From Nilaparvata lugens (taxonomy: Eukaryota; Arthropoda; Insecta; Hemiptera; Delphacidae), in NCBI RefSeq assembly GCF_014356525.2, contig NC_052505.1, positions 16,431,635-16,495,634 of the forward strand: a stretch of 64,000 bases of DNA, read 5' to 3'. Positions 13,645 through 25,451 of this stretch are shown in pieces. Under the pieces are notes generated by a model, which did not search any database, was not told the DNA's origin, and worked only from the letters and a program-made list of their open reading frames with translations. Made by a program: the position numbers and the translations under genes. The number at the start of each line of letters is the position of its first letter. The first letter of the stretch is position 1.

Positions 13645-14132
13645 ATTATCAGGGTCAGCCAATAATCAGGGTTGGCCAAAGATAAGGCTAATATTTATAT
13701 TTATATTTATATATTTTTTGATACAATTACAAATCAAAATAATGAATATGATCGAGATAGAACAACAGGCATAGCCCAAGACTATTCTGTTCCCAAATTT
13801 TGATAAATAATAAAATGTCAGAAATGTTCTTACTGAGGAAAGTTAAAGTTAAAAATTCAGTCCAAAAATATATATGAGCTAAAATTTGAAATAATCTAAT
13901 GATCAGGGACAGCCAATAATCAGGGTTAGCCAGAGATCAGGTCATCTAATGATCAGGGTTAGCTAATGATCAGGGTCACCAATAAACAGGGTTAGCTAAT
14001 GATCAGGATCAGTCAATCAACAGGGTCAGCTAATGATCAGGGTCGCCAATGAACAGGGTCAGAGACAATGAACATGTTTAACCGAGGTCAGCTAATAATC
14101 AGTGTTAACCAATGATCAGGGATAGCCAATGT
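13645..14132 (+). repeat. Degenerate minisatellite of ~16-20-bp TCAGGGT(C/T)AGCCAATGA units
   Basis: The words ATCAGGGTTAGC, ATCAGGGTCAGC and AACAGGGTCAG recur about a dozen times, first at 13645-13680 and then densely at 13899-14132, joined by AATAA or AATGA. Unit length varies. Confidence 0.85.
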
Positions 14133-14745
14133 GACAGGACGATTTGATGAGGAAATTTCCCAGTGTAAAAATTTTATTGAAAACTTTCCTCATCAAGCAA
14201 AATGTACAGGAAATTTTAAGAAAGCAAGTAGAAACTCTATTTTTTCAAATAACTTACCTTTTTGAAAAATAGACTGTTGTGTAGGGCAGTTAGCCTGACC
14301 TGGAGATTTTAAAATAGCTTCTCAAACTGTCACCATCTAGTGATTACGATTACAGGTTGGTAGTACTTCAGTACAGTACTTTTGTTGGTAGTACAGGTTT
14401 GAGTACTTCAATGGTTGTGAGGGTCTTGGTAAAGTTCAATCGTCATAAATGAAAATTCTATGAATGACAGCTATGGACTGAATGACAGCTATGTATCGGC
14501 CAGTGGCCAGTGGCCACCTCAATTCAACTACTTGCGATTTCCTTGGCGACAACCAAAAACAAAAGTTCTCCAATCAGATTCATTTGTACCACTCGAGAGC
14601 TAGAAACTATAGAATAATATTGTTAAAGAGATTTCTCATTTCTTGTCAATAGTCTGCGAGATGCGATATCCCTAGGTCAGGGTGCAAGAATACTTAAATT
14701 GCAATGGAAAACATTTGACAGACTTCTGAAAAAATAGAGTTTTTA

Positions 14746-15840
14746 CTTTCCTTGCCCTACTATCATAGGTAAGGAAAGTATTGCTTTCCAAAAAAAATTA
14801 AGGTACCCCAATTTCAAGTTTTCTATACGTTTCAAGGTCCCCAGAGTCCAAAAACATGATTTTTGGGTGTTGGTCTGTGTGTGTGTATGTGTGTGTGTGT
14901 GTGTATGTCTGTGAACACAATAACTCCATTCCTAATTAACCGATTGACTTGAAATTTTAAACTTAAGGTCCTTATACCATGAGGGCCCGACAATAAGAAA
15001 TTCAATAAAATTCAATTCAAGATGGCGGAAAAAATGGCGGATAATTACTAAAAAACCATGTTTTTCACGATTTTCTCAAAAACGGCTCTAACGATTTTCT
15101 TTAAATTTATACCATGGATAGCTATTTATAAGCCCTATCAACTGACATGAATCTCATTTCTGGGAAAATTGCAGGAGCTCCGTAATATTCTTGAGAAAAA
15201 TGGCGGATAATGACTAAAAAAACCATGTTTTTCACGGTTTTCTCGAAAACGGCTTCAGCGATTTTCTTCAAATTTATACCATGTATAGCTATGTTTCTAA
15301 GTTGCCCTATCAACTGACATGAGTCTCATTTCTAGGAAAATTGCAGGAGCTGCGTAATATTCTCGAGAAAAATGGCGGATAATTACTGAAAAACCATGTT
15401 TTTCACGATTTTCTCAAAAATTACTCGACTGATTTATTTCAAATTCATACTCTGTATAGTTATTTATCAGCTCCATCAACTGGCATGAGTCTCCTTTCTG
15501 GGAAACTAATGGGGGGTTCACCCCATCCTTGAGAAATGGACTTTGTAACCTCCTTCTCATGCATGAGGTAGGTAAGTAGAGCAGTCTATAAAAATAACAC
15601 ATAGTCGAGATATTTCATTTGTAGAACAGCTGTTTTGACTTCTTTTAAAAAATCATCGGATTTCACAATTTACACAAAGGAAAAAGTACTCGGAAAACAA
15701 TTATATACACACATATACAGTAGTCTGATCGTAGTTTCAAATAATTATGTTGCCGCCAATCGTCATTATGTTATTTCTCTAAATTATTGTCGTTTAAGAA
15801 TGAGGCTCCCAGTTCAATGAGCAAGGAAAGTTGTGTGAGT
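14746..15840. mobile_element. Transposon-like repeat with CTTTCCTTGC / GCAAGGAAAG inverted ends
   Basis: About 1.1 kb bounded by CTTTCCTTGC at 14746 and its inverse GCAAGGAAAG ending at 15840. It contains a (TG)n run near 14877-14905 and three tandem ~170-bp units. No protein is encoded. The type of element is unknown; I remember similar sequence from planthopper repeats, but that is not provable here. Confidence 0.5.
15034..15537 (+). repeat. Tandem repeat, three units of 166-172 bp
   Basis: Units begin ATGGCGGATAATTACTAAAA at 15034, 15200 and 15372. Each continues CCATGTTTTTCACG, GATTTTCTCAAAAACGG, and TATCAACTGACATGA. The third diverges near its end. Confidence 0.9.
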
Positions 15841-16823
15841 GTACCACACCAGATTTTTTAGTTTTAACATGAGAGGCTACTCATCTAATTTTTATTTGCT
15901 CAATTCCAAAAATCTTTCAGAAACATTTATTCAACAGGAAATTATCACTCTCACAAGTCATTCCGTTTCATTGACTAGGATTGAACATATTCTTACGTGA
16001 AACTTGCACATATTTTCAAGTTAAACTCGAATCGGTAAGTAAAGCTAACATGAGTCAAGTAAGTAGAATCAAGTAAAAATCGAACTCGTAAATCCAGTTG
16101 ATCGGCAAGCTTCAAAATTGAATCATGATCAGGATTACTGCTGTTTGAAATAATGTATCAATAGAGTGCAGACAATCATCAAGCATGCTCCACTGATGCA
16201 TTTCGATAGATCGGTCGTCGGAATTGGATAGCCTTGTAGAAACATATTATTTCCGCATATATTTCGGCAGTGTTCCACATCTGTGATGGATGTCATGATT
16301 ACAATAATACACTCATGTCATGTTATAGAGTTGATGACAGGTCTGAAGTAGTCAGTCGTGTAACTGAGTATGGAAATCGATTTCTGACGAATTCTATGAA
16401 GGCTCATGCTGCCGCTCTTCTAATGCCAGCTTAGCACGCGAACAGACCAGACCAGGTCTTCACATCATGTCAGGCCTCCAGCCTCGAGTAGGCCTACTTA
16501 CCCGCTTCCAGATCCAACTCATTCCAATATTTCTGACCTCACTCTCTCAGCACAGACTCGCTGTCCAATTCAAGACAACAACCGAACGATCTATGGATTC
16601 AACTTATTCCATTACTTCTGACCTCATTCTCTCAGCTCTAACTAACTGTCCAACAACCGGAAGATTGAATCCATTCCTTCCATCCATCATGAATCTCTTT
16701 TCATTGAGGATAATCCTTCACAATATTGGATGGATCCGGTGGATGCGAACTACTGAACTTTGAGACGATCAATTCTCGAAGAAACAATGCACAAGGAAGA
16801 GTGAATTGATTTTTGAATATTTC
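15841..16823. other. No gene seen
   Basis: Noncoding. The 98-codon ORF at 16467-16763 has no recognised domain and no splice context. Confidence 0.5.
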
Positions 16824-16837
16824 TAATCCAGTAATCT

Positions 16838-16994
16838 TGTATGCAAATTTATAATTGGATCTTGTTATTAGTTTGATCCATTACCAAACATTTTTTTCAT
16901 GTGGTTTAATTTAGTCATTGTTAGATATTGTTATACTCAACTGATTTGTATGGTTATACCGTGTACAAATGAAATGATTTATTATTATTATTAT
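16838..16994 (+). mobile_element. 5'-truncated copy of the 48.6-52.9 kb LINE family (3' end only)
   Basis: The last part ATGATTTATTATTATTATTA and upstream words ACTGATTTGTATGG match the 3' end of the long LINE (CTCATTTGTATGG ... AATGATTTATTATT). It is flanked by a perfect 14-bp target duplication TAATCCAGTAATCT at 16824-16837 and 16995-17008. It is only 157 bp, a dead-on-arrival insertion. Confidence 0.9.
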
Positions 16995-17008
16995 TAATCC
17001 AGTAATCT

Positions 17009-19935
17009 GCATCTGAACTAACTCTTGAAATCTTCCATAAGAGATTATAACTTCGACTGTATCATTCTTCCACAAGTGATTGTAAGTAGTTCATTGTTCA
17101 TTGTACCTAGTACATATTGAATCATTTAGGAATATATAAAATAAAATTCCAATACTCGTATATATTAAATTGGGACTGGAACAACGTCGTACTTGTAGGC
17201 CCTTGTGAACTTGTCAGAGTTGAAAGCAAGTGGAAAGTCCAAGATAGTTGAAATACATTGAATGTACAATTGAATATCGCAGCTAACTTCAAACCTCGTT
17301 CACAGTGTTGTCAAGTCCTTGAGCATGGTTTCTTTTGGAAGTGTCTGTGATATTATTCATCTTTAGAAATTATATTAGGAGGTTGAAAACCTCCTTTTTT
17401 TACTAGAAATAATACAGTAATACAGATAATACAAAATGTTATTATTAGTCAACTCAATATGCCAAATAAACGTCTCTGCGAAGATCCTTTTGGAGAATAT
17501 CTCATGAGATGGACGACTTGAAGGGAAGTTACTGTGAATGCCACATTAAATCCACGAATATTTAATGTAATATTTCTTCGAAACCTGCACCATTCACTGT
17601 GAACAACGATTGATTGAATCTATAACGGAGATGTGATTGATTAAGTTGTCATAAACTGATCATACATTATTTTGTAATATGCCGTGCTGAATCCCCATTT
17701 GCAGATTATTATTGAAAAGCTGTCGGATTAGAATCTTCACAAATAATGGAGTCTGAATTATCGCTAAGCGGCCTTGAGGGTGGGATTGTGCAGCCAATCA
17801 GAGACAATTATAATCATTATCATTATTATTTGTAGACGGGTGGTAGGCTACATTGGGCTGTTTGGGTAAACTCACGGCACCGTTCAGCGCGCTAAGGGGG
17901 TTGAAGGGGGCACACATCCCTGGAGGGGGATAATATCGATTGTGCAGCGTTTGTAGAAGGGGGAAGGGGGATGTCACCATGCCTCCCCCCACCCCACTGC
18001 CGCCGAAATCCAGCCACCATGTCACCGAGTCGCGTCGACGCGAGAGAACCCTTCCAACGCACCACAACCGAAAAACTCACTATCATCGCTCCATCCATTT
18101 TTATTATTTCACCCCTATTAATTATCTTTCGTTCATTATGTGATGATTTATCCGCGTCTGCGTCTGCGGTCTGCCTGCTCACGGCCGTTCACATCGGCCA
18201 AGGAGCATTACTCGAGCATTTTGCAGATAACGATTCTCAACTCCGCTACCTACCACCAACATCCGAAATTTGAACATTCTCTTAGGATTCCATTAGCCTC
18301 TGAATCAGCAGCTTGAAGCGAGTCTTATTCATCACTCTATCTCTAGAAAGATTATGCACTCAGCTCAAATCTTCAGTTTCCCAACGACAAAAATTGATGC
18401 TATTCATCAAACAAAAATTACGGATTCACTGAATTTTCTCTTCCCACTCTATTTGTTAAACCGTTGAAGTTGGACAAATCTGGGAGATGAAGAGATGATT
18501 CTCGCAGACACTCTCAGAGAATCATGAGAGAGAATTGAGAAGAATTAAGAGCCAGGGATCAGGGTCAGGAGAGAGACTTGAGGGTATTCAATGATAACAT
18601 AACAGGGTAAACATATCATCTGTTTACCAAGAGAGAAATCAAGTGGCAGGGAAAAAATGTAGATCGTTAGGTTTTGGTGAGGAGTCCCTCACGAGAGTTA
18701 CTTAATATTTCCTGTTGAGACATCACTTTCATTTTGAAATAAAGCGACTCGAATAGGGATATAAATATATTTTGTATCAATTGATTTGTTTCTATCTATC
18801 ATGGTAAAGGAACTGAAAATGTTCATTTGCCGTCTTTCTAGCGTTATATTGGAGATGAAAAGTGTCTCTGAGGAAAAATAGCACAATGATAAATCTTCTC
18901 TATGGTTAACTGAATGAAAATTATGGGAGTGATCATGATATAGGATGATCTATTGGAGTATCGATGAAGATATTAAGATGAACAAAGTAAGCTAGCTTTT
19001 GAAGTTGATGAGACATTGATTTAAAACTAGAAAGAGTAAGAGAGGGTAAGAGAGAAAGATTGATTGATTGCCTTTTAATAAAGGCAATCAACGAGGGCGG
19101 AGTTAGGACTCCAGGTCCTCTCTGCCACACAACCCTAGGATGAGAATGAGAGAGAGATTAGGACAAGAGTGTTTGAACTCTCTAGGTGGATCCAGCCGGC
19201 ATACGAGCAGTTTTTGAAACAATACTCTCAGCCGGCTAATTTTGGAAAGGATTGCAGAGCTCACATAGGCTCATTATGAAGCACGCGTTCGCAACTCAGG
19301 AAGGAAAACATATTATATAGAAACATACCTAAAACACAACTGACAATGATGACAGCGATACAGGATGGGAGAGGATAATGTTAGGATGCAATAGAGTGAG
19401 CAAATAGTGGAGAGAGAGTGAGATAGTGAGTTAAGAGTGTGAGTACGTGTGAGAGAGCGAGTTGGGAGTGTGAGTGAGAAGGGAAGCCGCCGCCGTCAGA
19501 TACACTGTTCCCATTACGATCACACTCAGTTGGCGGATTTATGAGCTCGTTACATTGTTTGCATATTTATAGTTTTCGTTTCCGCGCTGAGGCCCGCCCA
19601 TAGGAGTTATGGTAGAAGGAGTGAGCGAGAAGGAGGGTGTGAGTGAAGGAGCTAGCAAGAGTTTTCGGAAAACGCCTCACATCGGCCCCGAGTTTCCCCC
19701 CCCCCACCAGGGCATGTGCTCATAGTAAATAATGCAATACCGGTGGCACAACCGTCAGATGAATGGACTCGTTTTTAAATATACCGTTCTGCATTAATAC
19801 CATGTGAATTGTGCAGTGTTTTAATGGCTGAGTTCATTAAATTGTCGACTTCATTACACTCTATATTGGCTGTTTCAGAAAATTGTTTATTAGGAAGGGA
19901 AACGCTAACAGGATATTTTCCTGTGATCGCAAGGA
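17009..19935. other. No gene seen; G-rich block and a short palindrome
   Basis: The 17890-18200 stretch is GC-rich with several GGGGG runs (17895-17975) that could form quadruplexes. Around 18500-19480 the + strand is GA-rich. A 28-bp palindrome TTGATTGCCTTTTAATAAAG... lies at 19064-19092. ORFs across 17798-18273 overlap on both strands and lack domains. Confidence 0.4.
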
Positions 19936-20255
19936 ATGCAAGGCGTTCTATGAGTTGATGTACCTGATCACCTGGTTCCACAAAAGTCTGTTAACTTTTA
20001 ATCCCGAATAAACGCCACAAAAACCAATTCCGATGCCTTCTTCACAGAAAAATATTCTCTAATTGGTTCTTGTGGAATTGAATCATGATCGAAAAGAATA
20101 CAAGGCGTTCTATGAGTTGATGTACCTGATCACCTGGTTTCACAAAAGTCTGTTAACTTTAAATCCCTATTAAATGCCACGAAAACTAATTCCGAAGCCT
20201 TCTACACAGAAAAATCTTCTCTAATTGGTTTTCGTGGAATTGATTCATCATTAAA
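19936..20255 (+). repeat. Tandem duplication, two ~162-bp units
   Basis: AAGGCGTTCTATGAGTTGAT starts at 19940 and again at 20102, and both units continue through CACAAAAGTCTGTTAACTTT and TCTAATTGGTT. Inside each unit CCACAAAAACCAATT pairs with AATTGGTTCTTGTGG, so each could form a hairpin. Confidence 0.88.
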
Positions 20256-20743
20256 ATTAAACAGGCTTTTGTACAACCGGGCCTAGGAGTGTCGATGTTG
20301 GTGTTCCATGAGTGTATAAGCACAATTGTCAGGTACTGAATCACCAAGAATATTTACACGAGTCATCAACCCCCCAAAAGCAATCAATGAAAGACTTATT
20401 TAATCAGTCATTTGTGAATAATTTCAAAGCATACCTTGTAGTAATTATCTCATTGAATCAACGAGATAAATTTCACGATCAATTGTTGATTATCAAGAAA
20501 TCTGTGAGCAAAACCTATACCTTCAAAATCGGTGCATCCACTCATCGTTCATCGGACTACTTTTGTTCGGTTAACTATAGTATAAGCGTTTCTTCAATAG
20601 AGTACATTGAAATGAATTATTCTACCCTTATATCTTGTCACAATATGTAGATAGGTTTATAAAATCTTCCTACTTATAGTTTTGTTTTAAAATTAGACGA
20701 TTCAGTCTATCAGACGATTATATTATTAAAGTTTTCCCATCAG

Positions 20744-20931
20744 AATTGATAAAAACAATATAAAACTTGTAGTACCCTTTTATTAAAACATTTTAAAAAC
20801 TTTAAAACAATTTAACGGCTAGTTTTGACCTACTTTGGCCATTTTCAAGTTAAATGATTTACTTGTAGGGTACTACAAGTTTTTTATTGTTCTTATTAAT
20901 TTGAATAAAGTAGCCCATATAAGTGAAGTGA
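20744..20931 (-). mobile_element. 188-bp palindromic element with hammerhead-like fold, flanked by target duplication
   Basis: The arms AACTTGTAGTACCC and GGGTACTACAAGTT face each other and extend into ATAAAAACAATA / TATTGTTCTTAT. The flanks TTTTCCCATCAG (20732-20743) and TTTTCCCATTAG (20932-20943) look like a 12-bp target duplication. The empty site is the paralogous segment near 21330. Read on the minus strand the middle gives ATTTAA, CTTGA, a GGCC/GGTC hairpin, AAAACTAG and TTAAAT, which resembles a decayed hammerhead core. Confidence 0.65.
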
Positions 20932-21032
20932 TTTTCCCATTAGTTCTATTTTTCATAAAAAGTGTTCAAATCACCATTCACTATTAAAAATAGCGAAAAA
21001 GTGTTTAACTTGGAATGAAATTATTTTAATGA

Positions 21033-21157
21033 AAACACAAATTTAAATTGTCAACCACTTTTTATTATTACGAAATATTATAATATGCACAAAACCTGGT
21101 TTCGTGGCTTTACCAGCCAAAATAATGAAAAGTGGTTGACAATTTAAATTTGTGTTT
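21033..21157 (-). mobile_element. 125-bp element with perfect 30-bp inverted arms
   Basis: The arm starting AAACACAAATTTAAATTGTC at 21033 (30 bp) is perfectly repeated in inverse at 21128-21157. On the minus strand the loop reads GGCTGGTAAAGCCACGAAAC, a short hairpin followed by GAAAC, like the stem II and GAAA part of a hammerhead without the CUGANGA side. Confidence 0.7.
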
Positions 21158-21917
21158 ACATTATGGAAAAGTACCACATCACTCACAACACAACTGTAAT
21201 GAAACTATTTTACCCTCATATCTCATCCCAATATGAAAGATGGGTTAATAAATTTTCCTTCTTATAGTTTCGTTTTAACATTAGATTATTCAGTTTATCA
21301 GACGACACACAAAGTCTATCAGACGAGCAAATTTCTCGCATCAGTTCTATTTTGCAGGAAGTGTTCGAATCACCATTCACTGCATATTAAAAATAGCGAA
21401 ATAGTGAAATGTTGAGGTGACGGCCAATTTGTTTGGGCAACAAGAGTTGGCTGACAGAAGCGATTTGGTATGTTATTAGACGGGCAAAATGTGTGTGAGC
21501 TGTGCCGTGCCGTGCTCGGGCAAACCACCTTTGTTCAATCCGGAGACACGTCAAGAATGCGGAGTATTCGGCCGAAGGAGACTGGTGACGAAGAGCACAG
21601 GAGAAAAGGAAAAAGAAGAGGATAAAGAGGAAGGAGAGGGCAAAGGAGAGAAAGGGTCGACCGGACTTGGCTGAGTCGATAAATGCAGCCATCCCAGTTA
21701 TTCCAGCCTGGAAAAGCCGTCATCTGGAAAATACCTGGCTTCCTCCCCCACCCTACCCTTTCCTACCACTCTTCTGTTGGTGGAAATACCCAAATATTGA
21801 CATAGCTGGGCCAAGATTATTGGCTGCCCGATCTACGTGCTGCTATTCTACATCATTCAGATATTTAGCATCTATTAGCTGGCTCTGCACTACATGTTAC
21901 CGTTAGAGAACTGCTAT

Positions 21918-22287
21918 TTAAATAAAACACTTCTTCATATAATATTGGAATATTTCCTTGAATGGTTTCATGGAATTTCAATAAGTAATTGCTATAAGAC
22001 GACTATCATTATTATCAAGTTTCAAGGTACAGTAAGGCACATTAGCATTAAGGGCCAAACCATACGAAGCGTCTTTTAGAAGGTTTCGGACAACTTTTTC
22101 AGAGTGTTTTTAAATAAAACACTCCTTCATATAATATTGGAATATTTCCTTGTATGGTTTCATGGAATTTTAATAAGTAATTGGTATAAGACGGTTATAA
22201 TTATTATTAAGTTTCAAGGTACAGTAAGTCACATCAACATTAAGGGCCAAACCATACGAAGCGGTTTCGGACAACTTTTTCACAGTC
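21918..22287 (+). repeat. Tandem duplication, two ~192-bp units
   Basis: AAATAAAACACTTCTTCATA at 21920 recurs as AAATAAAACACTCCTTCATA at 22112. Both units end in GGTTTCGGACAACTTTTTCA. The units differ at scattered positions and by a short extra GTCTTTTAGAA in the first. Confidence 0.9.
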
Positions 22288-23344
22288 GACATGGCAGGAA
22301 GCTCTTCGATTGGATGAATAAAAACGCATGAAACGCTTTGCATGGTCAGAGAAAAAAAAACAAACGTTTGCATTCAAACAGTCAGACGGCTGTGCAACAA
22401 TTGAACACTTGGGAGGGATTTTCCTCCGTCTCTCTTCAAAAGTCCGTCTGTATATGTGTGCGTTTGTCTTATGCTGCAAGCGAAATTTTTTTATGAGATT
22501 CATTCAGTTATTAGTCCAATCAAGGAAGAGTTATAGAGGGAAAAGCTTGGAAGACAATATTTGACCCCGCAGTTCTATTTAGGGTAGTAAGGAGGTAAAC
22601 ATATCAAAAGTCCCCACCCCTACCCCGTGTGCTAAGGGGGTGGGGTTGGTTCAAAAGTACCATTTTTTTGGTTTCTCGCATATAACTCGGAAACTATTCT
22701 TCTTACGTACATGACTGTTTTATACAAAATTGAAGGTTGCATATATTCCTACAATACTCATCCTACAACTTTTTCTGTATCTCCTATAGTTCCCGAGATA
22801 TCCGCTCTTGAATGTGTAGCATTTCAGGAAAAAACACGTTCGCTTCCAATTTTTTGCCATGTTTGCTCTATAACTTCTTAAATATTGATGGAAAAATTCC
22901 ATGCTGATTATGAGCTAATAGAGCATCAAATTCTTTGGTATTTTCAACTCGAAAAACTTTATGAAAATTTAAGTTAACTCTTTTCATTACAACAATTATT
23001 CTTAGTTTTGTGAGCAAAACTATTTAACACCGTTGAAATTAGTATCTCTGTCATTATCACAAATCATTACTTCTATGTACGGTACGTATTTACTATGTGT
23101 CTGAAAATCATCAACCCATAATAAATTTCCAAGTCCACAGTAATTGAGGAAAGTTCTGTTAAGTTCCTATTCAGGAAATTTTGATCCTTTTGAATTCACA
23201 GGAAATGTCTATAGTCGATAAGAGTACCGTAGACTCGTAGAGTGGTGGAAGCTTTAAAATGTGCCGAGTAGAGCCGAGAGTGTTTCAGTTGAACGTGAGG
23301 GATCAGAGAGGCTTCCACAGATGCAACAAGCTCTGCTCTACCTA
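22288..23344. other. No gene seen; GC hairpin at 22611-22650
   Basis: A C-rich run (CCCCACCCCTACCCC) faces a G-rich run (GGGGGTGGGG) across an 8-10 base gap, so it can fold as a strong hairpin or as i-motif/quadruplex. The rest is AT-rich noncoding DNA, probably repeat-derived. Confidence 0.5.
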
Positions 23345-24246
23345 TAGTGAGGTTCACGTTATAGTGACAGTATTTCATTAGCATTTCTATTGCAATCCTC
23401 GTCTATCATTCGTCAAAGCAGATAGCGCTATCCTTCTCTAGCTCCGCAACGTTGCCAGAACGTTCTTTAAGAATGTAGAAATATAATTCATTGGCAAAAT
23501 ATTTTGAAAATTCATTCATCATTGAAATAGTTATTTGTGCAACTAGTGCGCAAAGTGAATGTGACAGTTTGCTGCACCGAAAGAAACGTTTACGCACGAG
23601 CCATAGGCGAGTGCGGAATGGTTTCTTGAGTGCAGCAGAGGAACTTTGCGCACGTATTTCACATTAAATTTTTCCTACAGTTACCATTGAATATGAGAAG
23701 TGGGTAATTATGGGTAAAATTCGCTGAAATCCATCAAATGTTTTTCTTTGTAATTTTATTATTAATAAAAACCTTAATTTATTTAAAATTGAATAATAAT
23801 AATGTAAATGAATGAAGGCGGCACATGGCAATGTGGTGGCTGTCAACCACTGTCATCGTTGTCCACTGCCCCCATATTATAATCACTATACCACAGTCAG
23901 TGTTACCAACTCAATTTTGATTTTCCTGCACTGGTGCTCCATATAACCGACCAACTATTTTGTGTTGCCATGTTGCAAATCTGGAGTACGCAAAGTAATA
24001 CTTTGCGAACTAGAGCGGAAAAGTGATTATTTGCGGCCTGCAATCAGTGCAGAAATGCTCACTTTTCAAGGTATCTGTAGGAAAATATATTTTCTTGACG
24101 AATAAAACATAATTGATTATTTAAAACAAGAATGAACAGTTTATATTACATCAGATATACCGGTATGAACTATCCTCTATAGAAGACAGAGATTTGACAA
24201 CACTGTCTTATCTTTCTCTACTGCCATTATAACGTGGACCTCACTA
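23345..24246 (-). mobile_element. MITE family 1, copy C, minus orientation, with internal insertion
   Basis: The ends TAGTGAGGTTCACGTTATAG and (reverse complement) TAGTGAGGTCCACGTTATAA match copy A inverted. The family interior is recognisable at 23360-23525 (GCAGATAGCGCTATCC) and 24085-24230 (CAGATATACCGGTATGAAC). About 550 bp of unrelated sequence (about 23527-24080) separates them, containing GTGCGCAAAGT facing ACTTTGCGCAC. Confidence 0.75.
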
Positions 24247-25448
24247 TACCCCATCGCAGTTGGCCAACTGATACTCGGCAGCCTAATTGAAATGACAATA
24301 GTTTCGGTCGACTCCAGGGAGAGCGACGAAATTCTTCATTGTTTACGCTAATCGGTGTCTTGATGAGACTCGGTTAATATTCAATCAGCTGAGAGAATCC
24401 TGCCTGGAGGGAGAGAGTGGAGTGGAAGCAGGAGAGAGTTGTTCGGTACGGGAACGATTAAAATTAATAGACTGCGGGGAATAAAAGCTCCCAACAGACC
24501 TTTCCCGCTAGATTCGCTGTATCTAGAGCACGAGTGTAAACTTCAGCTGCTCGTCCGATCAGGAACCCTCTCCTCCATCCTCCTCCCCGCCCCTCCACAC
24601 AACTCCCTTCCCACTCATAGACTTAAACTTTCATTCCACCCACTCACAGTCTACCTTCTGCTATCATCAATAAACTAGGTACTTTGTCGATACCTTATCG
24701 ATGTATACCTACTGGATGGAAATGAAAATTCTGCCCAGTAAGCATTTGAGATAATAATTAAGGTATTTCAAATGTTGCTACATAATAGGCTGATTCTAGT
24801 TTCAGAAAATACTTTTATAGCAAAATAAGCTAGTAGTTCAAAATAGTGGAATAATTTATTAAGTAAATTTCAATGAGAGATCCTTGGTAGCTTGGTTAAT
24901 GTTGAAGCTGAAGTTTATATCTCGTAGCTTGTTCGTCGCTGGTCCCTTCAGTCTTGGTAAACTCCCACTCAATCCCAAACATTCTCTACCTCATTCTGCT
25001 AAAAGCTACTAAGAAGCATAACTAATGCCTGAACTGAACCTTGAGGTAACCACCGATTGTAGGATATCAGGAGAAGGCCAAAGTAGCAATGGGCGTATCT
25101 GATGAAGGCTGTACTTGTTCCATCATTGTTTAGGTTGTATGTCAAGTGATGTATATTATGTGGAGGTTGAGTCAAGTTAGCTCAGGTTCCTAACAGAAGG
25201 GGTTCGGCAGCGAAAGTAAAGGATCTCATAACATTTCTACTGTTCTCATTAGTCTTCATTTTTTTCGATAACTGAAATGCATCCTATAGAAACCACAGAG
25301 CATGATAATATAAGGAGCAAGAGTTATTTCACTTTGGTGCGTTCATTTTATTACCCCCACTTCTTGGTTCAAAAGTCATTGATCGTTTCTGAATTTGTAA
25401 TGATTAACATATGTAATTTGTAATCTTGATAAATATTTTTTTCTGAAT
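24247..25448. other. No gene seen
   Basis: 24300-24640 is somewhat GC-richer, the rest is AT-rich. The 79-codon ORF at 24439 has no domain. Confidence 0.45.
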
Positions 25449-25451
25449 TAA

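Larger units (their letters stand above)
20608..21408 (+). repeat. Segmental direct repeat interrupted by a palindromic insertion
   Basis: Sequence at 20608-20715 recurs at 21198-21310 (words CTTATAGTTTTGTTTTAA / CTTATAGTTTCGTTTTAA), and 20936-21003 recurs at 21339-21408 (TCACCATTCACT, TTAAAAATAGCGAAA). The two halves of the first copy are split by the element at 20744-20931, which is absent from the second copy. Confidence 0.75.

Noticed and set aside
13645..14132. CRISPR-like or telomeric array
   Set aside because: Units are short, irregular and degenerate, with no unique spacers and no uniform TTAGG tract.
21033..21157. Complete hammerhead ribozyme
   Set aside because: The stem II and GAAAC side is present, but the CTGANGA half is missing, so only a remnant is claimed.
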